Positions 34,739-42,315 of a DNA stretch of 64,000 bases are shown in pieces (position 1 is the stretch's first letter; every line of letters starts with the position of its first letter). Both the position numbers and the translations under genes were made by a program. The notes beneath the pieces are model-generated. The model was not told the origin of the DNA and made no database searches. It was given only the letters and a program-made list of their open reading frames with translations. Origin of the DNA: Massilia mucilaginosa (lineage in GTDB: Bacteria > Pseudomonadota > Gammaproteobacteria > Burkholderiales > Burkholderiaceae_D); NCBI RefSeq assembly GCF_011682145.1, contig NZ_WHJH01000036.1, forward strand, positions 1-64,000, given 5' to 3'.

Positions 34739-35101
34739 TCATGCCGGCGGCTGGCAAAAGCGGATGCGGTTGCCGAAAGGATCGCCGACCTGCATCACCC
34801 TGCCCCACGGCAAATCGTCCACGCCCGGACGCGCATAGGCGTCATTCTTCGCGATCAGTTCCTGGTGCAGGGTGTCGATATCGCTGACGTGCACGAAAAT
34901 GGTCGAGCCCGGCGTGGCGTCGCCATGGTGCCCGCTCAGGTGGATGACCAGATCGCCCCGCTTCACTTCCATATACAAGGGCATGCCCTCCTCGAAGCGG
35001 TGCTCCCATTCGCAGCTGAAGCCGAGGAAATCGAGGTAATGCTCGCGCGCTTTTTGCTCCGAGAAAATACGCAGGATGGGGATGGCCGGGGAAAACTGCA
35101 T
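34739..35101 (-). CDS. glyoxalase/bleomycin-resistance-like (VOC) protein
   Basis: A 120-residue VOC-fold protein. PAIPILRIFSEQKAREHYLDFLGFSCEWEHRF, GDLVIHLSGHHGDATPGSTIFVHVSDID and WGRVMQVGDPFGNRIRFCQPP follow the pattern of bleomycin-resistance-type proteins (the ending DPFGNRIRF is characteristic). These either sequester compounds or catalyse metal-dependent reactions; the substrate is unknown. It stands alone, downstream of hipB in the opposite sense. Confidence 0.88.
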   Translation of the reverse strand: MQFSPAIPILRIFSEQKAREHYLDFLGFSCEWEHRFEEGMPLYMEVKRGDLVIHLSGHHGDATPGSTIFVHVSDIDTLHQELIAKNDAYARPGVDDLPWGRVMQVGDPFGNRIRFCQPPA

Positions 35102-35155
35102 ACGTCGCTCCTGATGGGTCTGATCCGGCCAGACTGCGGCATGCGGCGCGCCTTG

Positions 35156-36475
35156 TCAAGGCAGCAGCGCTTCGAGCTCGTCCACCGCCTTGGGCACGCC
35201 GGCGCTCATCACTTCCCTGCCCGCCGGCGTCACCGCGACGTCGTCCTCGATCCGGATCCCGATGTGCCAGTACTGCTCCGGCACGCCCGGCGCCGGCCGG
35301 ATGTACAGGCCCGGTTCGACGGTGAGCGTCATGCCGGGGTGCAGGATGCGCCAGGCATCGCTGTCCGGCTCGCGGTAGCTGCCGACGTCATGCACGTCCA
35401 TGCCGAGCCAGTGGCTGGTTTTACACATGAAGAACTGGCGCCAGGCGCCGCTGTGAACGACGTCGTCCAGCGCGCCGACACAATCGGCCTGCAGCAGTCC
35501 GGTATCGAGCATGCCCTGGGCGAGGATGCGCAGCGCCGCCTCGTGCGGCGCCATGACGTGGGCGCCGGGGCGGACCGCGTCGATGGCGCCCAGTTGCGCG
35601 TCCAGCACGATCTGGTAGATGCGCCTTTGCGCCGGCGAAAACCGCCCGCTGACCGGGAAGGTGCGCGTGATGTCGGCTGCGTAGCTGTCCAGTTCGCAGC
35701 CGGCATCGATCAGCAGCAGTTCGCCCTGCTGCAAGCGGGTGCGGCCGGGATTGTGGTGCAGCACGCAGGCGTTCGCGCCCGCCGCCACGATCGACGGATA
35801 GGCCGGCGCGGCCGCGCCCTGGCGGTGGAATTCGTACAGCAGTTCGGCCTCGACCTGGTATTCGGCGAGACCCGCGCGGGCCGTGCGCATGGCGCGCAGA
35901 TGGGCCTCGGCCGAGACGGCGGCGGCGCGCCGCATGATGGCCAGTTCGCCGTCATCCTTGAACAGCCGCATCTCGTCGAGCAGCATGTGGACGTCGTGAA
36001 TGCGCGCCGGCGCGCGCACGCCCGCGCGGCCCGCCTTGCGCACGCCGCGCAGCCATCCGTGAAGGCGCTCGTCGAACGCGGCGTTGCGGCCCATGCCGGC
36101 GAACAGGGACGGCGCGCCGGCCAGCAGGGCCGGCATGTGCTCGTCGAGCGCGGCCACGGGAAACGCCTGGTCGAAGCCGAAATGCGCGCCGGCTTGTTGC
36201 GGGCCGCGGCGCGCGCCATGCCAGATCTCGAGCGCCGGATCGTGGTCGCGGCAAAACAGGATGGCGCGCGGCTGCGCTCCCGCCACCAGCACGATCAGCG
36301 CTTCCGGTTCGGTCACGCCGGACAGGTAATGGGCATAGCTGTCGTGCCGGAACGGATACTCGACATCGTTGTTGCGCATGACTTCGGGCGCGGTAGGAAT
36401 GACGGCGACGCCGCCGCCGTGCTGGTGCATCTGTGCGATCAGGCGCGCGCGCCGGGTGCGGTAGGGATGCATCAT
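35156..36475 (-). CDS. pepP: Xaa-Pro aminopeptidase (M24B)
   Basis: A 439-residue metallopeptidase that removes N-terminal residues before proline. The AMP_N domain (about 1-130) has MRNNDVEYPFRHDSYAHYLSG. The pita-bread catalytic domain contains all five metal ligands: Asp in LLIDAGCELD and ADITRTFPVSG, His in HWLGMDVHDVG, Glu in TLTVEPGLYI and Glu in GIRIEDDVAVT. Length matches E. coli PepP (441). Its ATG overlaps the stop of the EamA gene (ATGATG), so the two are coupled. Cytoplasmic and dimanganese-dependent in the family. Confidence 0.93.
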   Translation of the reverse strand: MMHPYRTRRARLIAQMHQHGGGVAVIPTAPEVMRNNDVEYPFRHDSYAHYLSGVTEPEALIVLVAGAQPRAILFCRDHDPALEIWHGARRGPQQAGAHFGFDQAFPVAALDEHMPALLAGAPSLFAGMGRNAAFDERLHGWLRGVRKAGRAGVRAPARIHDVHMLLDEMRLFKDDGELAIMRRAAAVSAEAHLRAMRTARAGLAEYQVEAELLYEFHRQGAAAPAYPSIVAAGANACVLHHNPGRTRLQQGELLLIDAGCELDSYAADITRTFPVSGRFSPAQRRIYQIVLDAQLGAIDAVRPGAHVMAPHEAALRILAQGMLDTGLLQADCVGALDDVVHSGAWRQFFMCKTSHWLGMDVHDVGSYREPDSDAWRILHPGMTLTVEPGLYIRPAPGVPEQYWHIGIRIEDDVAVTPAGREVMSAGVPKAVDELEALLP

Positions 36476-37347
36476 GCCCTCTTCATGGTTGGGAAGAACT
36501 GCCATTGCAGGTTGACGCCGAGCGTGGCGCAGGCGATCAGCGCAAAGCCGGCCAGTTGCAACGCGCCGATCGCGTGGCCGTAGACCAGGTAATCGACCAC
36601 CAGTGCCGAGGCCGGATACAAAAAGGTGAGCACGGCGATGGCGGCCGTCGGCATGCGCGGCGTGGCGCCGTACACCATCACATAGGCGAGCGCGGTCGGG
36701 ATCAGGCCCAGGCCGGCCAGCCAGCCCCACTGGGCAGCCTCGATGCCGCCCTCCGGCATGCTGAAAAACCCGGCCGTCAGCACGCTGCCGGTGAGGCAGT
36801 GGGTCAGGGCCGTGAGCTGGGGCGGCATGCTGCGGATGGCGCGCGTGGTGAGCGTGACGCCGGCATAGGCGATGGCGGCGCCGAGCGTGAAGGCGATGCC
36901 GGTCAGATACCCGGAATCGAGCGTCATGCCGCTTTTCAGTCCGCATGCCAGCACCAGGCCGGCGAATCCCACGCCAACCCAGCCGACGTTGTGGGCGCTC
37001 ACCCGTTCCTTGAGCAGGAGAGAACCGAAGATCAGCACCAGGAATGGCTGCACGTGGTACACGATGGTGGTCATGGAAATGCCGATGCGGGCGATGGCTT
37101 CGAAGAACATGACCCAGTTCAGGCACATCAGGATGCCGCTGCCGAGCGCGAGTCCGAGCTTGTTGAGCGAGACGTTCTGTTTCGTGAGCAAGCCTTTGTA
37201 AGCGCAGTACGCTAGCAGGATGGCGGCTCCGAATGCGCAGCGGAAAAACACGGTCATGACCGGCGTTAACCCGGCCTCGTGAAAGAAAATACCGAGCGTG
37301 CCAATCATGATCATGGCGGCGGCGAACGAGACGGCGGGATTGGACAT
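36472..37347 (-). CDS. EamA/DMT-family transporter
   Basis: A 291-residue protein with ten predicted transmembrane segments arranged as two EamA repeats (the second starts near GYLTGIAFTLGAAIAYAGVTL). Family members export amino acids or other metabolites. Gene order (LysR divergent, transporter, PepP) suggests it handles an amino acid or peptide product and is controlled by the adjacent LysR protein through the inverted repeat at 37396-37421. The substrate is inferred only weakly. Confidence 0.88.
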   Translation of the reverse strand: MSNPAVSFAAAMIMIGTLGIFFHEAGLTPVMTVFFRCAFGAAILLAYCAYKGLLTKQNVSLNKLGLALGSGILMCLNWVMFFEAIARIGISMTTIVYHVQPFLVLIFGSLLLKERVSAHNVGWVGVGFAGLVLACGLKSGMTLDSGYLTGIAFTLGAAIAYAGVTLTTRAIRSMPPQLTALTHCLTGSVLTAGFFSMPEGGIEAAQWGWLAGLGLIPTALAYVMVYGATPRMPTAAIAVLTFLYPASALVVDYLVYGHAIGALQLAGFALIACATLGVNLQWQFFPTMKRA

Positions 37348-37395
37348 GCATGCTCTCCTGTGCGTGGTTTCGGGCTATCATCGGACAGCGCCACA

Positions 37396-37421
37396 CATCA
37401 AACAAGCTGATTTATTTGATG
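37396..37421. promoter_or_regulatory. LysR-type operator between eamA and lysR genes
   Basis: CATCAAA-N12-TTTGATG is a perfect 7-bp inverted repeat spaced like LysR-type recognition sites. It lies 24 bases before the lysR ATG and 49 bases upstream of the divergent transporter. It probably controls both. Confidence 0.7.
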
Positions 37422-37444
37422 AAATCCATTCGAAAATCGAAACC

Positions 37445-38311
37445 ATGACCCCAGACCTGAACCTGCACCAGCTGCGTACCTTCGTGGCCGCGTCCGACAG
37501 CATGAGCTTCATTGGCGCGGCCGATACCGTGCACCGTTCGCAGGCGGCGGTGAGCATGCAGATCATGAAGCTCGAAGCCACGGTCGGCCAGGCCCTGTTT
37601 GCGCGCCACACGCGGCGCATCGAACTGACGGCGGCGGGCGAGCGCTTGCTGCCTTACGCGCGCCAGATGCTGGCGCTCGAAGCGCAGGCGCTGGCCGCGC
37701 TGCGCACGCAGGAAGTGGTCGGGCGCGTGGTGCTCGGCGCGCCGGACGACTACGTGGCATCGCTGCTGCCGCCGGTGCTGGAACGCTTCACCAAGCTGTT
37801 CGCCAATGTCGAGATCGAGCTGGTGTGCCTGCAAAGCACGCTGCTCAGGCCGCTGCTGCAAAAGGGCCAGATCGACCTGGCGCTGATGACGCGCGCCGAG
37901 GAACTGGAAGGGACCCTGATCCGGCGTGAGGAGATGGTCTGGGTCGGCTCGCAACGCCATGCGGTGTGGAAAAAATCGCCCCTGCCGGTGGCGCTGTTCG
38001 ACAAGGGCTGCATGGCGCGCGAGCACACCCTGGCGGCGCTGGAAAAGAGCGGCAGGCCGTATGGCGCCAGTTACAGCAGCCCGAGCCTGCTGGGCATCGT
38101 GGCGATGGTCGATGCGGGCCTGGCGGTGGCGGCGCTGGCCGAGTGCAGCATCCCGCCGCACCTGGTGCGCCTGGGCGACGCCGAAGGCTTGCCGCCGCTC
38201 GCGCCGCTCGAGTTGGTGCTGCTGCGCGGCCGCGGCAGCAATACCCCGGCGGTGGCGTGCCTGGCGGGCGAAATCATGGCGGCTTTGCGCCCCTTGCGCA
38301 CGGTGGCGTGA
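37445..38311 (+). CDS. LysR-family transcriptional regulator
   Basis: A 288-residue regulator. The helix-turn-helix (residues 5-65) reads LHQLRTFVAASDSMSFIGAA and SQAAVSMQIMKLEATVGQALFARHTRRIELT. The effector domain (90-285) opens VVLGAPDDYVASLLPPVLERF. ATG 37445 is used because the HTH begins six residues later. Divergent from the EamA-pepP operon and separated from it by the inverted repeat, so it is the presumed regulator of that operon. The inducer is unknown. Confidence 0.92.
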   Translation: MTPDLNLHQLRTFVAASDSMSFIGAADTVHRSQAAVSMQIMKLEATVGQALFARHTRRIELTAAGERLLPYARQMLALEAQALAALRTQEVVGRVVLGAPDDYVASLLPPVLERFTKLFANVEIELVCLQSTLLRPLLQKGQIDLALMTRAEELEGTLIRREEMVWVGSQRHAVWKKSPLPVALFDKGCMAREHTLAALEKSGRPYGASYSSPSLLGIVAMVDAGLAVAALAECSIPPHLVRLGDAEGLPPLAPLELVLLRGRGSNTPAVACLAGEIMAALRPLRTVA

Positions 38312-38420
38312 TTTCGGGCAAGGACCGGCGCTAATGAAGAAAATAGTCGCTCGTTTTAATTAGTGGGCCTACTATTAAGGCGGCTTAACTAAGCAAGGCA
38401 GCTTAACCAAGGCCTTTACC

Positions 38421-38843
38421 GTGCTGATGAACATGCCTATCGCGGCGAACCGGGCTGGCAGATTCGTGTCCTCGGTTGCCTTGGGGGAACCGGTGAATGC
38501 GTTTGTTCCCGCACCGCTGCCGCCCGATCCCGCGCTTGATTTTTCCGCTTCCCTGATCGGCAAGTTGAGCGATGCCGACCGCGCCATCGGGCGTCTTGAC
38601 GGCATCGCCATGATGTTGCCGGAACCGGGGCTTTTTCAGAAGCAGCCATGTGTGACAGCCAGGCAGCTGACCACCATGACAGGCCTGAGTACACCGACCG
38701 TCAACAACGTCCTCCATGCATTGGAACTGCTTGGGATTGTCAGGGAGATTAGCGGGAACTCGCGTTCGCGCGTCTACTGTTACCAGGCATTCCTGGGTCT
38801 CTTGGGGGGCGGAATGCAGAATGCGCGCAGCGCCGGCGCATAA
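38421..38843 (+). pseudogene. Fic-family protein with internal deletion of the Fic core
   Basis: The 140-residue frame joins two ends of a Fic protein (about 370 residues in full). Residues 7-70 match the Fic N-terminal region (NRAGRFVSS, AFVPAPLPPDPALDF, LSDADRAIGRLDGIA, LPEPGLF). From residue 74 the text jumps to the C-terminal winged-helix part (VTARQLTTMTGLSTPTVNNVLHALELLGIV, then RVYCYQAFLGLL). The catalytic core with HPFxxGNGR and the inhibitory segment is missing, so AMP transfer is impossible. The frame is preserved at the junction. A product that binds DNA could still be made. The start could also be ATG at 38427 or 38433. Confidence 0.75.
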
Positions 38844-38894
38844 ACGCCCACGATTGAATGCCGCCAGCGTTGATGGACCCGGCCGCCCCGGTCG

Positions 38895-38926
38895 AAAAAA
38901 AGCCAGCCCCGAAGGCTGGCTTTTTT
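38895..38926. terminator. bidirectional rho-independent terminator
   Basis: AAAAAAGCCAGC and GCTGGCTTTTTT are perfectly complementary around the loop CCCGAAG. It has T runs on both strands, so it can end the Fic remnant transcript (plus) and the DUF3592-like gene (minus). Confidence 0.93.
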
Positions 38927-38963
38927 GCTGGCGGCAGCCGACAGGCGCCGCCGCGGGTGCGCA

Positions 38964-39416
38964 TCAGCGGCGCAGCGACGGGAATTTCCAGAGCAGTACC
39001 AGGGTACCGATAAACGCCATGAACAGGCCGATGCCGGCCCCGGCCAGTACCGCGCTCATGATGCCTTCCTTGGGATCGCGCGTGTCGAATTCGGCCTTGA
39101 AAATGCTATCGTCCGGCTTGCCGGTGGCAAAGGCAATCTGCACCGGCGAGGCCGCCATTTTCTCGGCTTCCTCGACCGTATCGAACCAATCCGTGTCTTT
39201 CTTGAAGGTGGCGCCATCGACCGCGTAGGTGTAGTTCACCTGGAAGGTCTCGCGGCTCTTCTTGGTTCTCTTGGTGATGCCTTCCGGCGTGGCCAGCACG
39301 AAGACCGGCGACTTGGCGATGGCGTTATGGGTATCGATTTTCTTGATGTTCACCCAGGTGCAAAAGGCAAAGGCCAGTGCAAAGAGAACGAGGAAGGTAA
39401 GGAAGGGTTTCTTCAT
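38964..39416 (-). CDS. DUF3592-like small membrane protein
   Basis: A 150-residue protein with hydrophobic segments at both ends (about 5-22 and 118-142) and a soluble middle. The middle has VNYTYAVDGATFKKDTDWF and PVQIAFATGKPDDSIF, resembling DUF3592, a family of small membrane proteins with an external beta-rich domain. Function unknown. It is transcribed toward the bidirectional terminator. Confidence 0.7.
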   Translation of the reverse strand: MKKPFLTFLVLFALAFAFCTWVNIKKIDTHNAIAKSPVFVLATPEGITKRTKKSRETFQVNYTYAVDGATFKKDTDWFDTVEEAEKMAASPVQIAFATGKPDDSIFKAEFDTRDPKEGIMSAVLAGAGIGLFMAFIGTLVLLWKFPSLRR

Positions 39417-39724
39417 GATGACTCACGGATATTGTGTAGTTAAAAACGCAACAAGTATCCCATATCGCTCGTCAATACACCCGCTAATTATTGCAATTTT
39501 GCGATTCTTGTTTCATTATTGCAACGTAGCTTGTTTACCCACTATCGTACTTTCATCGCTCTTCTGCGCCTAAGACGCCATGAACTACGGCGCTCCGCAC
39601 CGGCACCCTGGAATGTTTATCGAGTGCCGCCAGCGTGGCACCGTTGTAAATCGCTTTGTCCACGGCGAACCAGCGCATGCCGCCAATGGCAAGATTGTGA
39701 GGGCCATGACGGCTTGCAGGCGCC
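39417..39724. other. gap with possible gene debris
   Basis: About 300 bases. The first half is AT-rich and probably holds the promoter of the DUF3592-like gene. The second half has protein-like wording on the minus strand (MRWFAVDKAIYNGATLAALD) but no start, ribosome site or recognised family. I treat it as unexplained, perhaps a decayed gene end. Confidence 0.35.
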
Positions 39725-40414
39725 TCAGGCCGCGTCCGGGTCGAAGTAGCGCCGCGGCAAACCACTGCGCCCGGGAAAGAACTTGAAATAGGGCCGCGCC
39801 TGGTCGATGGTGAGCGCGACCGAGGGATGGCCCATCAGGCGTTCGACATACGCCGCCAGGCGCCCATGCTGCGGCGCCAGCGGCACGTAGGCCATGGCAT
39901 AGAACAAGGCCGGCGCGGCGGCGCAGTCGGCCATGCTGAAGGCGTCGGCGGCGACCCAGGTGCGGCCTTCAAGCTGGCGTTCGATGAACGCGTAGGCCGA
40001 CGCCAGGCCGGCGCGCGCCTGGGCCACGGCGCGTGCGTCGCGCTCGCCCTCCGGGCGCAGCAGGTCGGCGGTCAGCGCCTGCATTGGCGTCATCACGTAC
40101 AGGTCGAACAGGCGGTCCCACAAGCGCACCTCGAGCGCGGCCTCGGGCGCATCGGGAATGAGCGTGCGGCCCGCGCCGGCATGGTGGCGCTGCAGATACT
40201 CGATGATGATGCTCGTTTCGGGCACCGCATGCTGGCCGTCCATCAGGAGCGGCATCTTGCCGGTCGGGCACAGCGCCAGGTGCGCGGCGCGCTCGCCGGA
40301 GTCGCCCAGGTTGAGCAGCTTTTTGTCCACGGCGATGCCCAACACGTCGAGCGCGATCAAGACCTTGTGGCAGCAGGAAGACAGCGGATGGTAGTGCAGG
40401 GTGAGCGCATGCAT
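39725..40414 (-). CDS. glutathione S-transferase family protein
   Basis: A 229-residue protein. The thioredoxin-like N-domain (1-80) has LTLHYHPLSSCCHKVLIALDVLG and the glutathione-binding VPETSIIIEYLQ (P-E-T-S). The helical C-domain spans 90-225, with WVAADAFSMADCAAAPALFYA, the conserved Asp motif. GSTs conjugate glutathione to electrophiles in the cytoplasm; a Ser/Cys in HPLSSCC is the likely catalytic residue. ATG 40414 is chosen because the fold starts there. Confidence 0.9.
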   Translation of the reverse strand: MHALTLHYHPLSSCCHKVLIALDVLGIAVDKKLLNLGDSGERAAHLALCPTGKMPLLMDGQHAVPETSIIIEYLQRHHAGAGRTLIPDAPEAALEVRLWDRLFDLYVMTPMQALTADLLRPEGERDARAVAQARAGLASAYAFIERQLEGRTWVAADAFSMADCAAAPALFYAMAYVPLAPQHGRLAAYVERLMGHPSVALTIDQARPYFKFFPGRSGLPRRYFDPDAA

Positions 40415-40661
40415 GGGATGGCCTGTGCGTTTTCCGAAGTTGGAAATGATGTGCCGGATGACGCGCAGTGTCAACATCGGCTCGGGCCGGATCGCCACCA
40501 CATGTTCCAACTGCGCCCAGAACTTGTCGACAATAATCGCGTTGAGCGCATGTTCGGGACAGGGCGGCAGTGCTGACAGTTAACCGGGGACCGGCTATCC
40601 ACAGTTCCCATCAACATCGTCGGCTTACTTGCCGGAGCTGCCGGCGTGACATACCCGCCAT

Positions 40662-41192
40662 TCAAGCTGCGCTCGCCAGATAGCCGCGGCCCGTGGCCGA
40701 TACGCGCAATGACTGCCAGGTCATCAGCTGGCCTGCCAGGCGGCCCAGGAAATAGCCGTTAAAGACGCCGAACAAGGCGCACACCAAGGCCGGCAACAGT
40801 GCATTGTGGCTGGCGCCAGGAGACACGGCCAGCGTCACGGCCGTAAGGTACTTGGTGAAGAAAATCGCCATCATCATTGCCAGCGGCACTGCGCTGCCAT
40901 GGACGCGCATGCTGCCGGGCGTGGCGCCAGCGCTGGCCCCCGCGCTGCTGAACTTCCAAACAAGCAACATCACCGCCACCATGGCGCCCGCCCAGGCGCC
41001 CAACGGGAGCAAGGCGGCACCGAACTTTGCCGCGATGTCCTGCAGCGACAGTGCCAGCATGATGGCGGGAATGATAAACAGCTTGCGGATCGCCATCTCG
41101 CGATCGCGCATGGCAACGACGCCACGATAAACCAGCAAGGCCAAAATTGCCCAAACGTAGAGTGGGGTGTGGGTCAGGATCTGGATCAGCAT
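40662..41192 (-). CDS. DUF6622-like membrane protein
   Basis: A 176-residue protein with four to five membrane segments. MLIQILTHTPLYVWAILALLVYRG at the start is characteristic of a small membrane family (DUF6622) common in betaproteobacteria. ATG 41192 begins that segment, while upstream codons add only polar residues. Function unknown. It is followed by 245 bases without a gene before the GST. Confidence 0.78.
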   Translation of the reverse strand: MLIQILTHTPLYVWAILALLVYRGVVAMRDREMAIRKLFIIPAIMLALSLQDIAAKFGAALLPLGAWAGAMVAVMLLVWKFSSAGASAGATPGSMRVHGSAVPLAMMMAIFFTKYLTAVTLAVSPGASHNALLPALVCALFGVFNGYFLGRLAGQLMTWQSLRVSATGRGYLASAA

Positions 41193-41370
41193 GACGGGCT
41201 CCGCAAAGTTGGTTAAGTTGGCACCACTTTGCCGGGAACAGGAGCGCGCAGGGATGCTATGCGACGAATCGATCGATACAGGCGCGAGATGCAGCCTGGC
41301 GGCGCCAAATGCGCAGCAGCGCAATCCCGATGCCAGGGGCGAGCGTCGCCGGCGGCAACCGCCCGCCCAT

Positions 41371-41404
41371 AAAAAACCTCTAACGTTAATTAGTTACAGG
41401 GGCT
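41371..41404 (-). terminator. terminator after ssb
   Basis: On the minus strand CCTGTAAC and GTTAGAGG form a stem with one mismatch around TAATTAAC, followed by six T. It lies 27 bases past the ssb stop. Confidence 0.75.
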
Positions 41405-41430
41405 TTTTACAGAGAGGACGTTGGCCGGTC

Positions 41431-41937
41431 TTAGAACGGGATGTCGTCATCCATATCCGAGAAATTCGGCGCCGGCTTCGGTGCCGGACGAGCCGCTGGC
41501 GCAGGTGGCGCCGGGCGCTGTGGCGCCGGACGGCTCTGCTGCGGCTGCGAATCGTAGCCGCCGCCATCGTCCATGCCACCGCCGGCGTCGCCGCCCATGC
41601 CCTGGCGTCCGCCCAGCATCTGCATCTGTTCCGCGACGATTTCGGTCGCGTACTTCTCGACGCCATCCTTGTCGGTGTATTTACGGGTCTGCAGGCGGCC
41701 TTCGACGTAGACCGAGGAACCCTTTTTCAGGTACTGGCCGACGATTTCGGCAAGGCGGCCGAAGAACGAGATGCGGTGCCATTCGGTCAGCTCTTTTTGC
41801 TCGCCGGTGTTGCGGTCCTTCGACTTGTACGAGGTCGCGACGGCGATGTTGGCGATGGCGTCACCGCTGGGCATGTAGCGGATTTCCGGATCGCGCCCCA
41901 AGTTGCCGACGATGATGACTTTATTGACTGATGCCAT
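41431..41937 (-). CDS. ssb: single-stranded DNA-binding protein
   Basis: A 168-residue SSB. The OB fold (1-110) begins [25 protein letters not shown] and includes [24 protein letters not shown] and [11 protein letters not shown] Gly/Pro/Gln-rich linker follows, and the C-terminal partner-binding tip is MDDDIPF, complete. It coats ssDNA in replication, repair and recombination. It shares a LexA box with uvrA (divergent), as in E. coli. Confidence 0.97.
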   Translation of the reverse strand: MASVNKVIIVGNLGRDPEIRYMPSGDAIANIAVATSYKSKDRNTGEQKELTEWHRISFFGRLAEIVGQYLKKGSSVYVEGRLQTRKYTDKDGVEKYATEIVAEQMQMLGGRQGMGGDAGGGMDDGGGYDSQPQQSRPAPQRPAPPAPAARPAPKPAPNFSDMDDDIPF

Positions 41938-42154
41938 GTATTACTCCTGTTGAACTGCTGCGGCGTGCGTCCCGCGGCGCGATGATTTTTTGCCAGACGA
42001 GGATTATATGCCAGCCGGGATGCCAAATGTATCTATCCCGCGCCGGCACCCGCCCCGTCCAGCCGTCCGGCCCCACAAACTGTCAAGTCAGACAACAAAA
42101 CCGGCGCGGAGTTCAGCCCTTGTCGACTCGTCATGCGTTTGCTGGCGGCATGAA

Positions 42155-42174
42155 TACTGGTATTATATACAGTA
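42155..42174. promoter_or_regulatory. LexA (SOS) box shared by ssb and uvrA
   Basis: TACTGGTATTATATACAGTA is CTG-N10-CAG, one base different from the palindromic E. coli consensus arms. It sits 142 bases before the uvrA ATG and 218 bases before ssb in the 378-base divergent region. The region has no other gene. Confidence 0.88.
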
Positions 42175-42315
42175 GAAACACCGTAAAAAGCTGCAAAATC
42201 CCTGAGCAAGATCAATACGCCCCTGGCGCAACTGCGGACGCGGCAATCGTCCCCGCAGACGTCGCTTTCGAAACACGGCTATAGTATGAGCTGACCCGTT
42301 TAAGGCAAACAACAC

